A DNA stretch of 27,521 nucleotides from JBIOJM01 sp044450785 (GTDB lineage Bacteria > Planctomycetota > Planctomycetia > Isosphaerales > Isosphaeraceae). The notes beneath the pieces were generated by a model. It was given only the letters and a program-made list of their open reading frames with translations. It made no database searches and was not told the origin of the DNA. The position numbers and the translations under genes are program-made. The stretch covers positions 1-27,521 of the forward strand of contig JBIOJM010000107.1 in the NCBI GenBank assembly GCA_044450785.1, written 5' to 3'. Of the stretch, positions 7,510 through 15,480 are shown piece by piece; the stretch's first letter is position 1; the number at the start of each line of letters is the position of its first letter.

Positions 7510-9287
7510 GAGGTCAGCTCCAGCAGCCGTTTGATGTCGATTTTGCCGTAGCCCCAGCGCGGGTTCCAGCATTGCCTGGTGAAACCATCCTGATGGGTCG
7601 AGACGATCAGCCGCCGCTTGGCTTCCGACCAGTCGACCGTCGGTTCTTTCTCCAGGAGCAGAGCCAGTGCACCGGTGACATAGGGTGCGGCCATGCTGGT
7701 GCCCTGCATGGCAGCATAATCGATATCGGCGATCCGCGTCCATGCCGGCACCCATCGAGGAGATGCCTTGCTCGAGAGGGTTGAGATCAACCACTGGCCC
7801 GGGGCGGCGATCTCCGGTTTGTTGACGCCGTCGCGGGTCGGGCCCGGGCTGGAGAAATAGGAAATGTCCTCGAGATGGATCTCGTCGAGCGCGACGCCGG
7901 ACAAGCTCGGGTCTTGCGAGGTCCATTCCTTGCGGGTGGCATGAGCCGCGACGGTGATCGCCGAGAAGGCCGTGCCGGGCATGCCCACCAGGTGAGAAGC
8001 TGTGGCACCACTCGTAAATCCCCCCGTCTCGCTGTCGACGATCCAGGCGTGGATTGTGCCCACGGCGACTCCCCGCTGGCCCTTGCCGCGATCCTTCTCC
8101 GCGATGATGCTCCAGCCGTTGAGCCACTGGTCCAGCGGTTGGGCGATGACGACGAAGGAGGTGGTGTGATCGCTGCTGTAAGGAGCCCGCTGATGGCTGG
8201 CCTGGACGACGAACACCGAGCGGTCAAACTCCTGCTGGCCGTTCTGGGGGGGCTGGAAGCTCTCGCCGTTCGGGCCGCGGAGCCGGACCACGATCGCGTC
8301 CTCGCGGCGGTGCCAGACCTGGAGGAAGAGCATGCCGACCCGCTCTCCATCGCTCGGCGACGGTGCTGCCGTCGTGACCCCCGAAATGGCCCCCGAGGCT
8401 CAGGTTCACCACACATGGCTGGCTGCGCCGGGCCGCCAGCTCGAAGATGTGCCGGATCCCGTCGACGATCTGGTCGGTCTGAAACGTCGTCTTGACCACG
8501 GCCAGGTCGGCTTTGGGAGCGACGCCGGCAAACTTCAGACCTGCCGAACCGCCGCCGTTTCCGGCCGCAATTCCCGGGTGGTGCCGTGGCCGACTTCGTC
8601 GGCTGAGGTCGATGCCGCGCCGGCGGTGATCTCCGCCTGGGAGTGATGCTTGCCGGACACCTGGTCCAGATAGTCGATGATCCGTGATTGGCTCCCTGTC
8701 CAGAAAGCCCGATGTGCAGCGTCGATGCCCGTGTCGACGACTCCCAGAAGCACCCCGGCGCCGGTCTGGGAGACGGTGCGTTGGCCCGCCAGAATGAGAC
8801 CGGTCGAAACATGGGCCAGGTCGCAGTGCGGCTTGAGCCGATGGCTTGCCTCCACGTACTTCACCGCCGCCAGCCGGGCCAGGTCACCCAACTTCGTGCG
8901 GGGAACATGGACCGTCAACGTCGTGGCCGAGATCGGCTTGCTTCTCCCGTTCCATTGCTCGACTTTCTTCTCGACTTGGCCCGGGTCATGGGAGTCGACC
9001 AAGACGGGGACCAAGTCCTCTTTCTGAAAACTTTCGAGAGCCGTCGGACCCATCTGCGCCGTCAACGAGCGTATTCCGAGCTCCATGTGCTCGAGGGGGC
9101 CCGGGTGTGCGGAAACCGGCCCGGTGGCTTCCGTCGCCTGTCCCTTGGCGCCCCGAGTCTTGCCCGTTCTCTCCCGACCGGTGGCCAGCGCCCCCAAGAT
9201 CAGAAATGGATCGAGCTTGGAGACCATCGTGTCGATCGCTTTGGACGACACCCTGATCCGACTCTCGCCTTCCGTTCTCTTCGCCAC
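7506..9287 (-). pseudogene. S8 family subtilase, broken by frameshift and internal deletion
   Basis: Three pieces make up a subtilisin-like serine protease. Part 1 (9287 down to about 8581) has a prodomain-like region, catalytic Asp185 in GVVDTGID and His234 in DEVGHGT. There one G appears missing near 8580-8582 (+ strand); restoring it gives GHGTH and continues as GIAAGNGGGSAGLKFAGVAP in part 2 (about 8580 to 8330, including VVNLSLGGHFGG). Part 2 then loses frame near 8322-8350, and part 3 (8333 to 7506) resumes at MLFLQVWHRRED and holds the catalytic Ser in QGTSMAAP. The family's AAGN-type segment with the oxyanion-hole Asn, normally between parts 2 and 3, is absent, which suggests a deletion of 3n+2 bases. 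GTG 9287 is chosen as start because GGGAGG lies 6 bases upstream (complement of 9294-9299). No clear signal peptide. Likely inactive as it stands. Confidence 0.8.
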
Positions 9288-9406
9288 CGTGAACCTCCCA
9301 CTGGCCGTCCTTCCGCCGGTTCCAGAGCGATCTCTGACCCAGTCATGTCTTGCCGGTTCGCCACCACCGAGCCGATGCACACCCACCCGCCAGTCGAAGG
9401 CAGCAC

Positions 9407-10381
9407 TCAGGCCTTCGAGCAGAGCGAGCGCACGATCGCGGCGTTCTCACCGACCTGATCGCCGAGCTGCTGATACATCCCCACGATGACGGCATCGACC
9501 GGCTTGATGTTGGCGAATGCCTCCGCAAAGCATCGCCTCACCTCGACCGGATTGCCGACTCGCCGGCCGGCGGCCAGCACCTTGTAAACCAGGCAAGGCT
9601 TGCGCGTCGCCTGGATCGTCTTGAACATTCGCGGGGGATCGGACGGCAGGTAGATCTCGCCCAGCGGCAAGTCCGGTCCCAGGATCCGGCGAAGCTCGTC
9701 CTTGGGACGAGTGAGGTAGTAGAGGCAGCACATGTAATAATCGACGTCCCACCCTTTCTCCTCGGCCGTCTCGATCAACCGGGGGTCGTGGGCGGACAGG
9801 CCGACCAGAACGCCCTGGTCGCGGATTCGTTTCAATAATCCGGTGAGCACGTCATGTTTCTTCTGACGGTGGAGCTTCTCGCCGAGCGCGCCGTGAGGCG
9901 CGATGCCGATCGGCTTCGACCTGGCCGCGTGGTCGATGTGATCGGGATGCTCGTCCCAGTCGGGCTTGCCCAGGCAAAGCCAGTTCATCGAGCCCCCCTG
10001 CTTGCGGTAGCGGTCGAGGTCGGAGAGAGTCCGCTCGGCGTAGCTGTTCTGCCAGGTATTGAGGCCGCACTCCTCGCAGCGCAAGAGCAGCTCGACGACG
10101 TGCTCCGGGGTGTGCCAGTCGGTCTGGTGCTGGCTGAATAGCCGGTTGAAATGAGAATAGCCATAAATGGGATTGCCGCCGATGATCAACCGGCTCACGC
10201 GATGAGCGCCGAGCGCGACGCTCGGGAGTGCGTCTCCTTTGAACGGCCTCTCCGCAGCCGCCGCGGCGGCAGGGAGGACGGCAATCCCGGTGGTGACGAC
10301 AGCCGCCTGCTGCAGGAAGCCGCGCCGGCTGGAGCTCGATGATTGCATGCCGCTCGAAGGATCGATGGGATGCTCGGCCAT
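9407..10381 (-). CDS. Tat-exported aldo/keto-reductase-like protein
   Basis: A 324-residue protein with a twin-arginine signal (SSRRGFLQQAAVV at about residues 18-30, then an Ala-rich stretch ending AAAAAAERPF). The mature part begins LGAHRVSRLIIGGNPIYGYSH, the typical opening of aldo/keto-reductase-type TIM barrels, and has barrel-like segments with VGLSAHDPRLIETAEEKGWDVDYYM and a C-terminal VDAVIVGMYQQ. Planctomycete homologues are usually left as hypothetical or aldo/keto reductase; I cannot see a confident catalytic tetrad, so enzyme activity is unproven. A GGAG precedes ATG 10381 by about 10 bases. The gene diverges from the DUF4166 gene across a 169-bp gap that must hold both promoters; no clear -35/-10 pair was found there. 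Confidence 0.7.
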   Translation of the reverse strand: MAEHPIDPSSGMQSSSSSRRGFLQQAAVVTTGIAVLPAAAAAAERPFKGDALPSVALGAHRVSRLIIGGNPIYGYSHFNRLFSQHQTDWHTPEHVVELLLRCEECGLNTWQNSYAERTLSDLDRYRKQGGSMNWLCLGKPDWDEHPDHIDHAARSKPIGIAPHGALGEKLHRQKKHDVLTGLLKRIRDQGVLVGLSAHDPRLIETAEEKGWDVDYYMCCLYYLTRPKDELRRILGPDLPLGEIYLPSDPPRMFKTIQATRKPCLVYKVLAAGRRVGNPVEVRRCFAEAFANIKPVDAVIVGMYQQLGDQVGENAAIVRSLCSKA

Positions 10382-10550
10382 TGTTGATGTTCTCCGCTGC
10401 CGGTCCAGGGAAGGGGAACTGCCTTAGCATATCGGATCAATAACCCTCTTGCCAGCGATCGCGCGGACACGACCCGCTCGATCCGCCCCTCGACTCGATT
10501 GAAACTCACCCTCGTTCCTGCTCAATTGACAAGAAGAAGGAACCCGACAC

Positions 10551-11081
10551 ATGACGTCCGAGTGTCTTTACCGTCGCGTCCTCGGCTCACAGTTCGACGA
10601 GCTGCCGGCGGTGCTTCAGCGATTTCATGGCGCGGAGGAAGGCGGCCGGGCGCGGGGGACGTTCCGAGTCGAACGTGGGGCGGGCCTGCTCCGCAACGCC
10701 GTGGCATCGCTGTCGGGGCTGCCCAAGGCGGGGCTCGACGTGCCGGTCAGCCTTCAGATCGTGGTCGTGGGAAACCGGGAACGGTGGCTCCGCCACTTCC
10801 CGGGCCGGACCTTGGTCTCGACCCAGTGGGCCGAGGGAGGACTCTTGATGGAGGCGTTCGGGCGGACCAAGTTCTCGAGCGCGGTTGTGGTCGATGGGTC
10901 GACGGTGCGCTATGAGTTTCGCCGTGCCTGGTTCGCCGGCGTCCCGCTTCCCTCCTGGCTGTCTTTCTATGTGGACGGCTGCGCCAAAGCCGGTGAGGCC
11001 GGCTGGCGCGTGGTGGTCCACGTATTCGCCCCTTTTCTCGGCGAAATTGTCCACTACGAAGGGTGGGTCGAGCCCGAATGA
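10551..11081 (+). CDS. DUF4166 domain protein
   Basis: A 176-residue protein matching the DUF4166 pattern: LYRRVLGSQFDELPAVLQRFH at the start, GLLRNAVASLSGLPKAG, then ERWLRHFPGRTLVST, and a C-terminal PFLGEIVHYEGWVEPE. The domain has no known activity and often occurs as the C-terminal half of saccharopine-dehydrogenase-like proteins. Here it is a separate gene whose TGA overlaps the ATG of exactly such a dehydrogenase, so the pair looks like a split version of the known fusion and probably acts as one complex. AGAAGGAA lies about 8 bases before ATG 10551, supporting the start. Confidence 0.8.
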   Translation: MTSECLYRRVLGSQFDELPAVLQRFHGAEEGGRARGTFRVERGAGLLRNAVASLSGLPKAGLDVPVSLQIVVVGNRERWLRHFPGRTLVSTQWAEGGLLMEAFGRTKFSSAVVVDGSTVRYEFRRAWFAGVPLPSWLSFYVDGCAKAGEAGWRVVVHVFAPFLGEIVHYEGWVEPE

Positions 11082-12232
11082 CCGACTCGTCGCGCGTCGT
11101 GAGCGTCCTGGGTGGCTACGGGATCTTCGGCGGCCGGATCGCCGAGGCGCTCTCGCGCGACCCGCGCTGCCGGGTCCGGGTAACGGGACGTAGCACGAGA
11201 ATCGGGGCCAATTTCGCGCACCGAATCGGGGCCGAATTCCACCGGTGCGACCTGGGCGATCGCGATGCGCTCGAGCGCGCGATCGCCGGATCGTTCCTGG
11301 TCATCCACACCGCCGGCCCGTTTCAGGGCGCCGATTACCATGTGGCCGAGCTCTGCCTGGAGGCAGGGGCCCACTATCTGGACCTGGCGGATGCGCGCGA
11401 GTTCGTCGCCGGCATCGGACGACTCGACGAAGAGGCCCGCAGGCGCGGGCTCCTTGTCGCCTCCGGCGTCAGCTCGACGCCGGCGATCACGTCCGCCTTG
11501 ATCGCCAGCGTCGCGCCCGAGTTCGCCCAGATCGAGGAAATCCACACCGCACTGAGCCCGGGGAACCAGAACCCGCGCGGCGCCGCGACCATCGCCGCTG
11601 TCCTCTCCTATCTGGGGCGGACGATCCGCGTCTGGCGGGACGGCCGCTGGGTCGAGCGGCCGGGCTGGGGCGACGCCGAGCGTTTGCAGTTCCCCGATCC
11701 GGTCGGCCGCCGTCGCGTCCATAACTGCGAGGTCCCGGACCTGGAGCTGTTTCCCACGGTCTTCGGCGCACTAACGGTGCGCTTCTCCGCAGGTTTGGAG
11801 CTGAACCTGCTGAATTACTTGCTCTCACTGTGCGCGCTGCCGTGCCGCTGGTTCGGGTTTGACTTCACGCGCCACGCAAGCCTCTTCCTCAACGTCTCGA
11901 TGATGCTGTTCCCCTTCGGAACCACCAACGGCGCGCTGGCGATCTGGTTGAGGGGCAAAGACCACGCGGGCCGGCAGATCGAGCGTCGAATTGCGCTGGT
12001 GACCGACTACGACGGTCCGGCCACGCCCAGCTCGGCGGCGATCGTCCTCGCCAGGAAGGTCCTCGACTCCGGCCCGCCGCGCACCGGTGCGTTCCCCTGT
12101 GTCGGGCTGCTCACGCTCGACGAGATCTTGGTCCACCTCCATCCGCTCGGGATCTGGTGTGCGCGCGGCGATGAATCCGGCTGGCGAAGCTCGGATCGTT
12201 CAGACGGCACTCAACCACAAAGAACACAATGA
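11078..12232 (+). CDS. Saccharopine dehydrogenase-like NAD(P)-binding protein
   Basis: A 384-residue Rossmann-fold protein with the dinucleotide-binding loop GGYGIFGG at residues 12-19 and the family's VIHTAGPFQ, CLEAGAHYLDLADAREF and GVSSTPAITSALI segments. It belongs to the broad saccharopine dehydrogenase-like group, not to true lysine-pathway enzymes, so substrate is unknown. Hydrophobic stretches near residues 245-295 (LNLLNYLLSLCALPCRWFGF and SLFLNVSMMLFPFG) suggest membrane association, as in related lipid- or ketone-reducing members. Start 11078 is chosen because ATGA overlaps the DUF4166 stop; an in-frame ATG at 11063 adds only five residues. The C-terminal about 20 residues are low-complexity and may be run-on sequence. 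Confidence 0.8.
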   Translation: MTDSSRVVSVLGGYGIFGGRIAEALSRDPRCRVRVTGRSTRIGANFAHRIGAEFHRCDLGDRDALERAIAGSFLVIHTAGPFQGADYHVAELCLEAGAHYLDLADAREFVAGIGRLDEEARRRGLLVASGVSSTPAITSALIASVAPEFAQIEEIHTALSPGNQNPRGAATIAAVLSYLGRTIRVWRDGRWVERPGWGDAERLQFPDPVGRRRVHNCEVPDLELFPTVFGALTVRFSAGLELNLLNYLLSLCALPCRWFGFDFTRHASLFLNVSMMLFPFGTTNGALAIWLRGKDHAGRQIERRIALVTDYDGPATPSSAAIVLARKVLDSGPPRTGAFPCVGLLTLDEILVHLHPLGIWCARGDESGWRSSDRSDGTQPQRTQ

Positions 12233-12252
12233 TCACAAAACTGTCTTAGGCG

Positions 12253-12321
12253 CTGCGCGGAAATAACTGTCGCCTTTCGCAGAGCGAAAGACGACTTTTC
12301 CGGCAAGTTATTCTCGCGCAG
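12253..12321. terminator. Large nested palindrome, terminator or attenuator candidate
   Basis: Inner hairpin: GTCG-C-CTTTCGC (12269-12280), loop AGA, GCGAAAG-A-CGAC (12284-12295), i.e. 7 bp plus 4 bp with one mismatch, then TTTT. Outer arms: 12253-12268 pairs with 12306-12321 (16 positions, two mismatches), leaving a 10-base bulge on the right side. The inner hairpin with its T-run would end transcription of the dehydrogenase gene. The outer arms could form a competing structure 26 bases before the prpB start. A dispersed repeat or MITE remnant is an alternative. Confidence 0.55.
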
Positions 12322-12347
12322 TTCATCAGCGATTCGAGGAGCTTGAT

Positions 12348-13241
12348 ATGACGACACCCGGAGCCCGGTTGCGCGCGGCCTGGTCGGCTGGATCGATCAT
12401 GATTCCGGGCGCGTTCAACGCCATGGTGGCCAAGCTTGCCGAGCGGCACGGTTTCCCGGCGGTTTATCTCTCGGGCGGGGCGCTTTCGGCTGGCTGGGCG
12501 GGCCTGCCGGATGTCGGGCTCCTGACGCAGACGGAGTTCGCCGCCCAGGCGGCGATCCTGGCCCGAGCGACGTCTTTGCCGGTGCTGTGTGACGCCGACA
12601 CCGGATTTGGCGAGGCACTCAACGTCGAACGGACTGTCCGGCTCTATGAAGAAGCCGGGGTCGCGGGCCTGCACCTGGAGGACCAGCTATCGCCCAAGCG
12701 ATGCGGGCATCTCTCGGGGAAGGCACTGGTCGATTCCCCGACGATGTCGGCCAAGATCCGGGCGGCCTCCTCGGGCCGGCGCGATCCGGATTTCGTGATC
12801 GTTGCGCGGACCGACGCGCGCAGTGTCGAAGGCTTCGACGCAACCGTCCGGCGGGCGCGCGACTATTTGGCCGCCGGGGCGGACATGATCTTTCCCGAAG
12901 CCCTGGAGTCGGTCGACGAGTTTGCCCGGTTCGCTCGAGCCGTCCAGGCCCCGCTCCTGGCCAACATGACCGAGTTCGGCCGTAGCCCGCTCATCCCCTT
13001 CGACGACCTGGCCGGGCTGGGATACAAGGCCGTCATTTATCCCATGAGCGCCTTTCGAGCGGCCATGCGCGCCGCCGAGCAGGTCTTGAAGACGCTGCGC
13101 GACCGCGGAACACAGCAAGGCTTGCTCGAGCAGATGCAGAGCCGCGCCGAGCTCTATGAAATGCTGGGATACAACGACTGGGAAGCGCGCGACCGGGCTT
13201 ACTTCACTCCGCCTTCCGACAGGGGGGAACGCGAATCGTGA
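12348..13241 (+). CDS. prpB: Methylisocitrate lyase / PEP mutase family lyase
   Basis: A 297-residue isocitrate lyase/PEP mutase superfamily enzyme. Conserved features: PGAFNAMVAKLAERHGF at 20-36, metal and substrate residues in DADTGFG (82-88), EDQ (111-113) and the catalytic loop PKRCGH with Cys119 (116-121). KRCGH favours 2-methylisocitrate lyase, which splits methylisocitrate into pyruvate and succinate in the methylcitrate route of propionate use; related lyases in this group have overlapping sequences. The RBS GAGGAG lies about 7 bases before ATG 12348. No prpC or prpD is in the window. The last nine codons (PSDRGERES) share their DNA with a stretch upstream of the second sigma-HlyD gene at 17857-17898, so the native C-terminus may have been replaced. 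Confidence 0.85.
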   Translation: MTTPGARLRAAWSAGSIMIPGAFNAMVAKLAERHGFPAVYLSGGALSAGWAGLPDVGLLTQTEFAAQAAILARATSLPVLCDADTGFGEALNVERTVRLYEEAGVAGLHLEDQLSPKRCGHLSGKALVDSPTMSAKIRAASSGRRDPDFVIVARTDARSVEGFDATVRRARDYLAAGADMIFPEALESVDEFARFARAVQAPLLANMTEFGRSPLIPFDDLAGLGYKAVIYPMSAFRAAMRAAEQVLKTLRDRGTQQGLLEQMQSRAELYEMLGYNDWEARDRAYFTPPSDRGERES

Positions 13242-13251
13242 ATGGATTTCA
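13210..13251 (+). repeat. 42-bp direct repeat, copy 1 (end of prpB)
   Basis: Matches 17857-17898 with about five mismatches in 42 positions, both ending in TGGATTTCA. Here it covers the last codons and stop of prpB; there it is the spacer before the second sigma-HlyD promoter. It marks the left edge of the tandem duplication unit. Confidence 0.85.
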
Positions 13252-13274
13252 GAGACTTCTCGCTGAAGACCACC
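13252..13274 (+). repeat. Left terminal inverted repeat
   Basis: Begins GAGACTTCTCGCT directly after the GGATTTCA duplication; pairs with 15365-15387. Confidence 0.8.
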
Positions 13275-13328
13275 AGCAAACCCGGCGCTCGCGGGTCCAA
13301 GTCGGCTACGAGAGTCGTCCCACATACC

Positions 13329-13403
13329 AACCCGAAGCGTGAGCGAGGGCGCTGGCATCGCGCCGTAAGAGACTTGCGGCGTTCCTCGCTGACGCTTCGG
13401 GTT
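13329..13403. repeat. REP-like inverted repeat with 19-bp arms
   Basis: The left arm 13329-13347 (AACCCGAAGCGTGAGCGAG) and right arm 13385-13403 are reverse complements with one mismatch, separated by 37 bases. Sequences of this kind, reading NPKRERG or SLTLRV when translated, are dispersed through many planctomycete genomes (general knowledge). A short ORF over it is not a gene. A compact GC hairpin follows at 13414-13428. Confidence 0.75.
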
Positions 13404-13439
13404 AACCCGTCGAGCCGCCTTCGGCGGCGCCCTCACGGC

Positions 13440-13716
13440 CCGTGAACTCTGGTTTGGAGGGATCTGGTTCCTTCCGCTGTTTGTCTTTACTTTGCTCTAC
13501 GGCGACGCGCGTCTGTGGCCGTATACACTCTGGTGCTTCTCGCCCGAGGGTTAGCTTGGCCCGAGAGGCTTCGACCTTGTCATTGGTGACTTGCCATGCC
13601 GGGTTTTCCCGCCGTGGTATTGATCCCGTTGGGGAGACTTCAAACGTCCCCGATACCCCTCTTGGCGCGCGGTGCCGTGTTGTTTCACCACCCGCATCCG
13701 CCAACCGGAGACATTC
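13440..13716 (+). ncRNA. Candidate bridge-RNA / structured leader of the IS110-type transposase
   Basis: About 277 bases with no credible gene lie directly upstream of the transposase. IS110-group elements are known to express a bridge RNA from the non-coding end next to the transposase. A nested fold is visible: GGTAT (13616-13620) pairs with ATACC (13653-13657), enclosing GGGGA (13631-13635) with TCCCC (13647-13651), with an asymmetric internal loop. Limits and identity are inference; no guide loops were matched to a target. Confidence 0.35.
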
Positions 13717-15147
13717 ATGGTCGTCCCAAACGAAGAACCGAAGAAGCCAAGTAAGCCCAAGAAGCCGGCCAAGCCCAACAAGTTGCGTGCGAGGTCGCTT
13801 CCCGTCCCTGTCCCCGCCTCGTCGGCGGCGCTCAATGTCATCAACCCAGACGCGGCCGGAATCGATGTTCATTCCGACATGCACATGGTCTGCGTCCCCG
13901 CCGACCGCGACGCCAACCCAGTCCGGCAGTTCGGCGCCAACACCACCGATCTTCAGGAGATCGTCGCGTGGTTGAAGAAGTGCCGCGTGAAAACGATCGC
14001 TTTGGAATCCACCGGCGTCTACTGGATTCCTCTGCTCGAGCTCCTGGAATCGGAGGGCTTCGAGGTCTACCTGGTGGAACCGGGGCAACTTTCCCGTTGC
14101 GGCGCGCGCCCGAAGACGGACGTGCTCGACGCGCAGTGGATCCAACGGCTGCACTCCTACGGTCTCTTGCGTGGGTCGTTTCGGCCGCCGGATTCCGTGC
14201 TGGCGCTGCGTGCCTACTGGCGGCAGCGGCAGATGCAGGTGCGCTACGCCGCCTATCATGTCCAGCACATGCAGAAGGCCATGGAGCAAATGAATGTCAA
14301 ACTGACGGAAGTCGTCACCGACATCACGGGGCTGACCGGCATGTCGATCATCGAGGCCATCCTGAACGGCGAACGCGACCCCATCAAACTGGCCAAACTT
14401 CGGGATGAACGCTGTCATCACAGCGAGGACCAGATTGCCCTCGCGTTGGAAGGAACGTGGCGGCCCGAACATCTCTTCGAGCTTCGGCAGGCGCACGAGT
14501 TGTACCGGTTCCATCATCAGCAGATCACCGAGTGCGACCAGCAGGTTCAAGCAGAACTGGCGAAGTTTTCGAACCGGGCTGGAGAGAAGACTCGGACCGC
14601 TAAGCCGCGCAGGCGTGGGCGCAAAAGCAATGACGTTCGGTTCGAGGCGACGGGCCCGTTGTTCCAGGCGTTGGGCGTCGACCTGACATTGATCGACGGG
14701 ATCGATGTGGGAACGGCCCTGGTGATTTTGGCCGAAATCGGCGTGGACGTCAGTCGCTTTCCGACCGAGAAGCACTTCGCGAGTTGGCTGCGGCTGTGTC
14801 CCCCGCAGAATGAGAGCAACAACACCAAGAAACGCCGCGGTCATCGCAAGGCAACGAACCGAGTAACCATCGCCTTGCGGATGGCCGCGCGGTCGGCGGG
14901 CAAGACAATGACGCCGTTGGGCCTGTTCTACCGCCGGATCCGCAGTCGGATCGGTGGACTCGGAGCAGTCAAGGCGACCGCGCACAAGTTGGCGTCTTTG
15001 GTCTACAGGATGCTCAAGTACGGCCAGGAGTACGTGACCCAGTCGATGGAAGAGTACGAGGCCAAGGTGAAGGCCAATATGCTGAAGACCCTGAAGCGGA
15101 AGGCGGCGGCGATGGGCTTCCAACTAACTCCGCTGCCCACGGGGTAG
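13717..15147 (+). CDS. IS110-type (DEDD) transposase/recombinase
   Basis: A 476-residue transposase. The N-terminal RuvC-like domain has the DEDD acidic set at about Asp50 (GIDVHSD), Glu97 (IALESTG), Asp135 and Asp138 (KTDVLDAQ). The C-terminal IS116/IS110/IS902-type domain has LTLIDGIDVGTALVILAEIG, then FASWLRLCPPQNESNNTKKR, where the Ser after PPQNE is the likely catalytic serine, and a conserved Arg/Lys-rich tail. It is longer than typical members (about 330-400 residues) because of a 40-residue Lys/Pro-rich N-terminal extension and a linker near residues 285-310. ATG 13717 follows CGGAG by 6 bases; an upstream in-frame start at 13672 is less likely. It appears intact. It is only distantly related to the transposase at the right end of the window. 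Confidence 0.92.
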   Translation: MVVPNEEPKKPSKPKKPAKPNKLRARSLPVPVPASSAALNVINPDAAGIDVHSDMHMVCVPADRDANPVRQFGANTTDLQEIVAWLKKCRVKTIALESTGVYWIPLLELLESEGFEVYLVEPGQLSRCGARPKTDVLDAQWIQRLHSYGLLRGSFRPPDSVLALRAYWRQRQMQVRYAAYHVQHMQKAMEQMNVKLTEVVTDITGLTGMSIIEAILNGERDPIKLAKLRDERCHHSEDQIALALEGTWRPEHLFELRQAHELYRFHHQQITECDQQVQAELAKFSNRAGEKTRTAKPRRRGRKSNDVRFEATGPLFQALGVDLTLIDGIDVGTALVILAEIGVDVSRFPTEKHFASWLRLCPPQNESNNTKKRRGHRKATNRVTIALRMAARSAGKTMTPLGLFYRRIRSRIGGLGAVKATAHKLASLVYRMLKYGQEYVTQSMEEYEAKVKANMLKTLKRKAAAMGFQLTPLPTG

Positions 15148-15364
15148 GTGACGCGATCGAGGCCGTCGCCATCGCGCGACAGGCCTGTGGCTACGCACAA
15201 CGCTGAGCAACCAAGTCCTCGGGCATCCGTTCGCAATGTTCGGGGTCTGGGGGATCTTTGCGCGTCTTCGCGTACTGAATCCACCAGCAACGTGAGTATA
15301 CTCAACCAATACCCGCGACCCACGGGGGGAGTTCATGGGGAGTGTAGGCCTTTCCCCTCGACCG
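15148..15364. other. Right non-coding part of the TIR element
   Basis: No credible gene. It contains a perfect 12-bp palindrome TGAGTATACTCA at 15293-15304 of unknown purpose. Confidence 0.4.
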
Positions 15365-15387
15365 GGTGGTGATGAGCGAGAAGTCTC
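15365..15387 (-). repeat. Right terminal inverted repeat
   Basis: Reads AGCGAGAAGTCTC at its outer end, the inverse of the left repeat at 13252-13274; followed at once by GGATTTCA. Confidence 0.8.
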
Positions 15388-15394
15388 GGATTTC

Positions 15395-15447
15395 ACGAAA
15401 TATTGGAACCAGCGGCTGCCGCCGTTACATTACTTATAGTCGATCGG
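15395..15447 (+). promoter_or_regulatory. Candidate ECF promoter of sigma-HlyD copy 1
   Basis: A block nearly identical to the one upstream of copy 2. It holds GGAACC (15405-15410), a classic ECF -35 form, and CATTAC (15428-15433) 17 bases later, then about 47 bases to the ATG. Conservation in both copies suggests the sigma factors act on their own promoters. The -10 assignment is tentative (CGTTAC at 15423 is an alternative). The TIR element ends 17 bases upstream of GGAACC. Confidence 0.5.
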
Positions 15448-15480
15448 AGAGGGCAGCCAGGCGGGCGGAGCATCACACCG

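Larger units (their letters stand above)
13252..15387. mobile_element. 2,136-bp element with terminal inverted repeats and 8-bp target duplication
   Basis: The left end 13252-13274 and right end 15365-15387 are inverted copies: 13 bases perfect (GAGACTTCTCGCT) and about 20 of 23 in total. Directly outside, GGATTTCA is present at both 13244-13251 and 15388-15395. Removing the element and one GGATTTCA gives a sequence that matches the intact region 17881-17907 upstream of the second sigma-HlyD gene, so the empty site is visible in the window. Inside lie a REP-like palindrome, a probable structured leader and an IS110-type transposase. IS110 elements normally make neither TIRs nor target duplications, so the element is either a TIR transposon that lost its own transposase and received an IS110, or an unusual composite. 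The family of the TIRs is not recognised. Confidence 0.8.

Noticed and set aside
7237..8127. 296-residue minus-strand frame covering the subtilase 3' part
   Set aside because: Only its last 90 codons (from ATG 7509) are real; the upstream part is out of frame with the GTSMAAP-containing protease sequence.
10526..10531. TTGACA as a -35 box for the DUF4166 gene
   Set aside because: It is only about 20 bases before the start codon and overlaps the ribosome-binding stretch, leaving no room for a -10 box.
13242..13445. 67-residue ORF containing NPKRERGR and SLTLRV
   Set aside because: It is the translation of a REP-like inverted repeat and of the TIR, not a gene.
13402..15123. 573-residue reading frame on the minus strand
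   Set aside because: It is antisense to the intact IS110-type transposase, shows no family motif and has the composition of a shadow frame in high-GC DNA.
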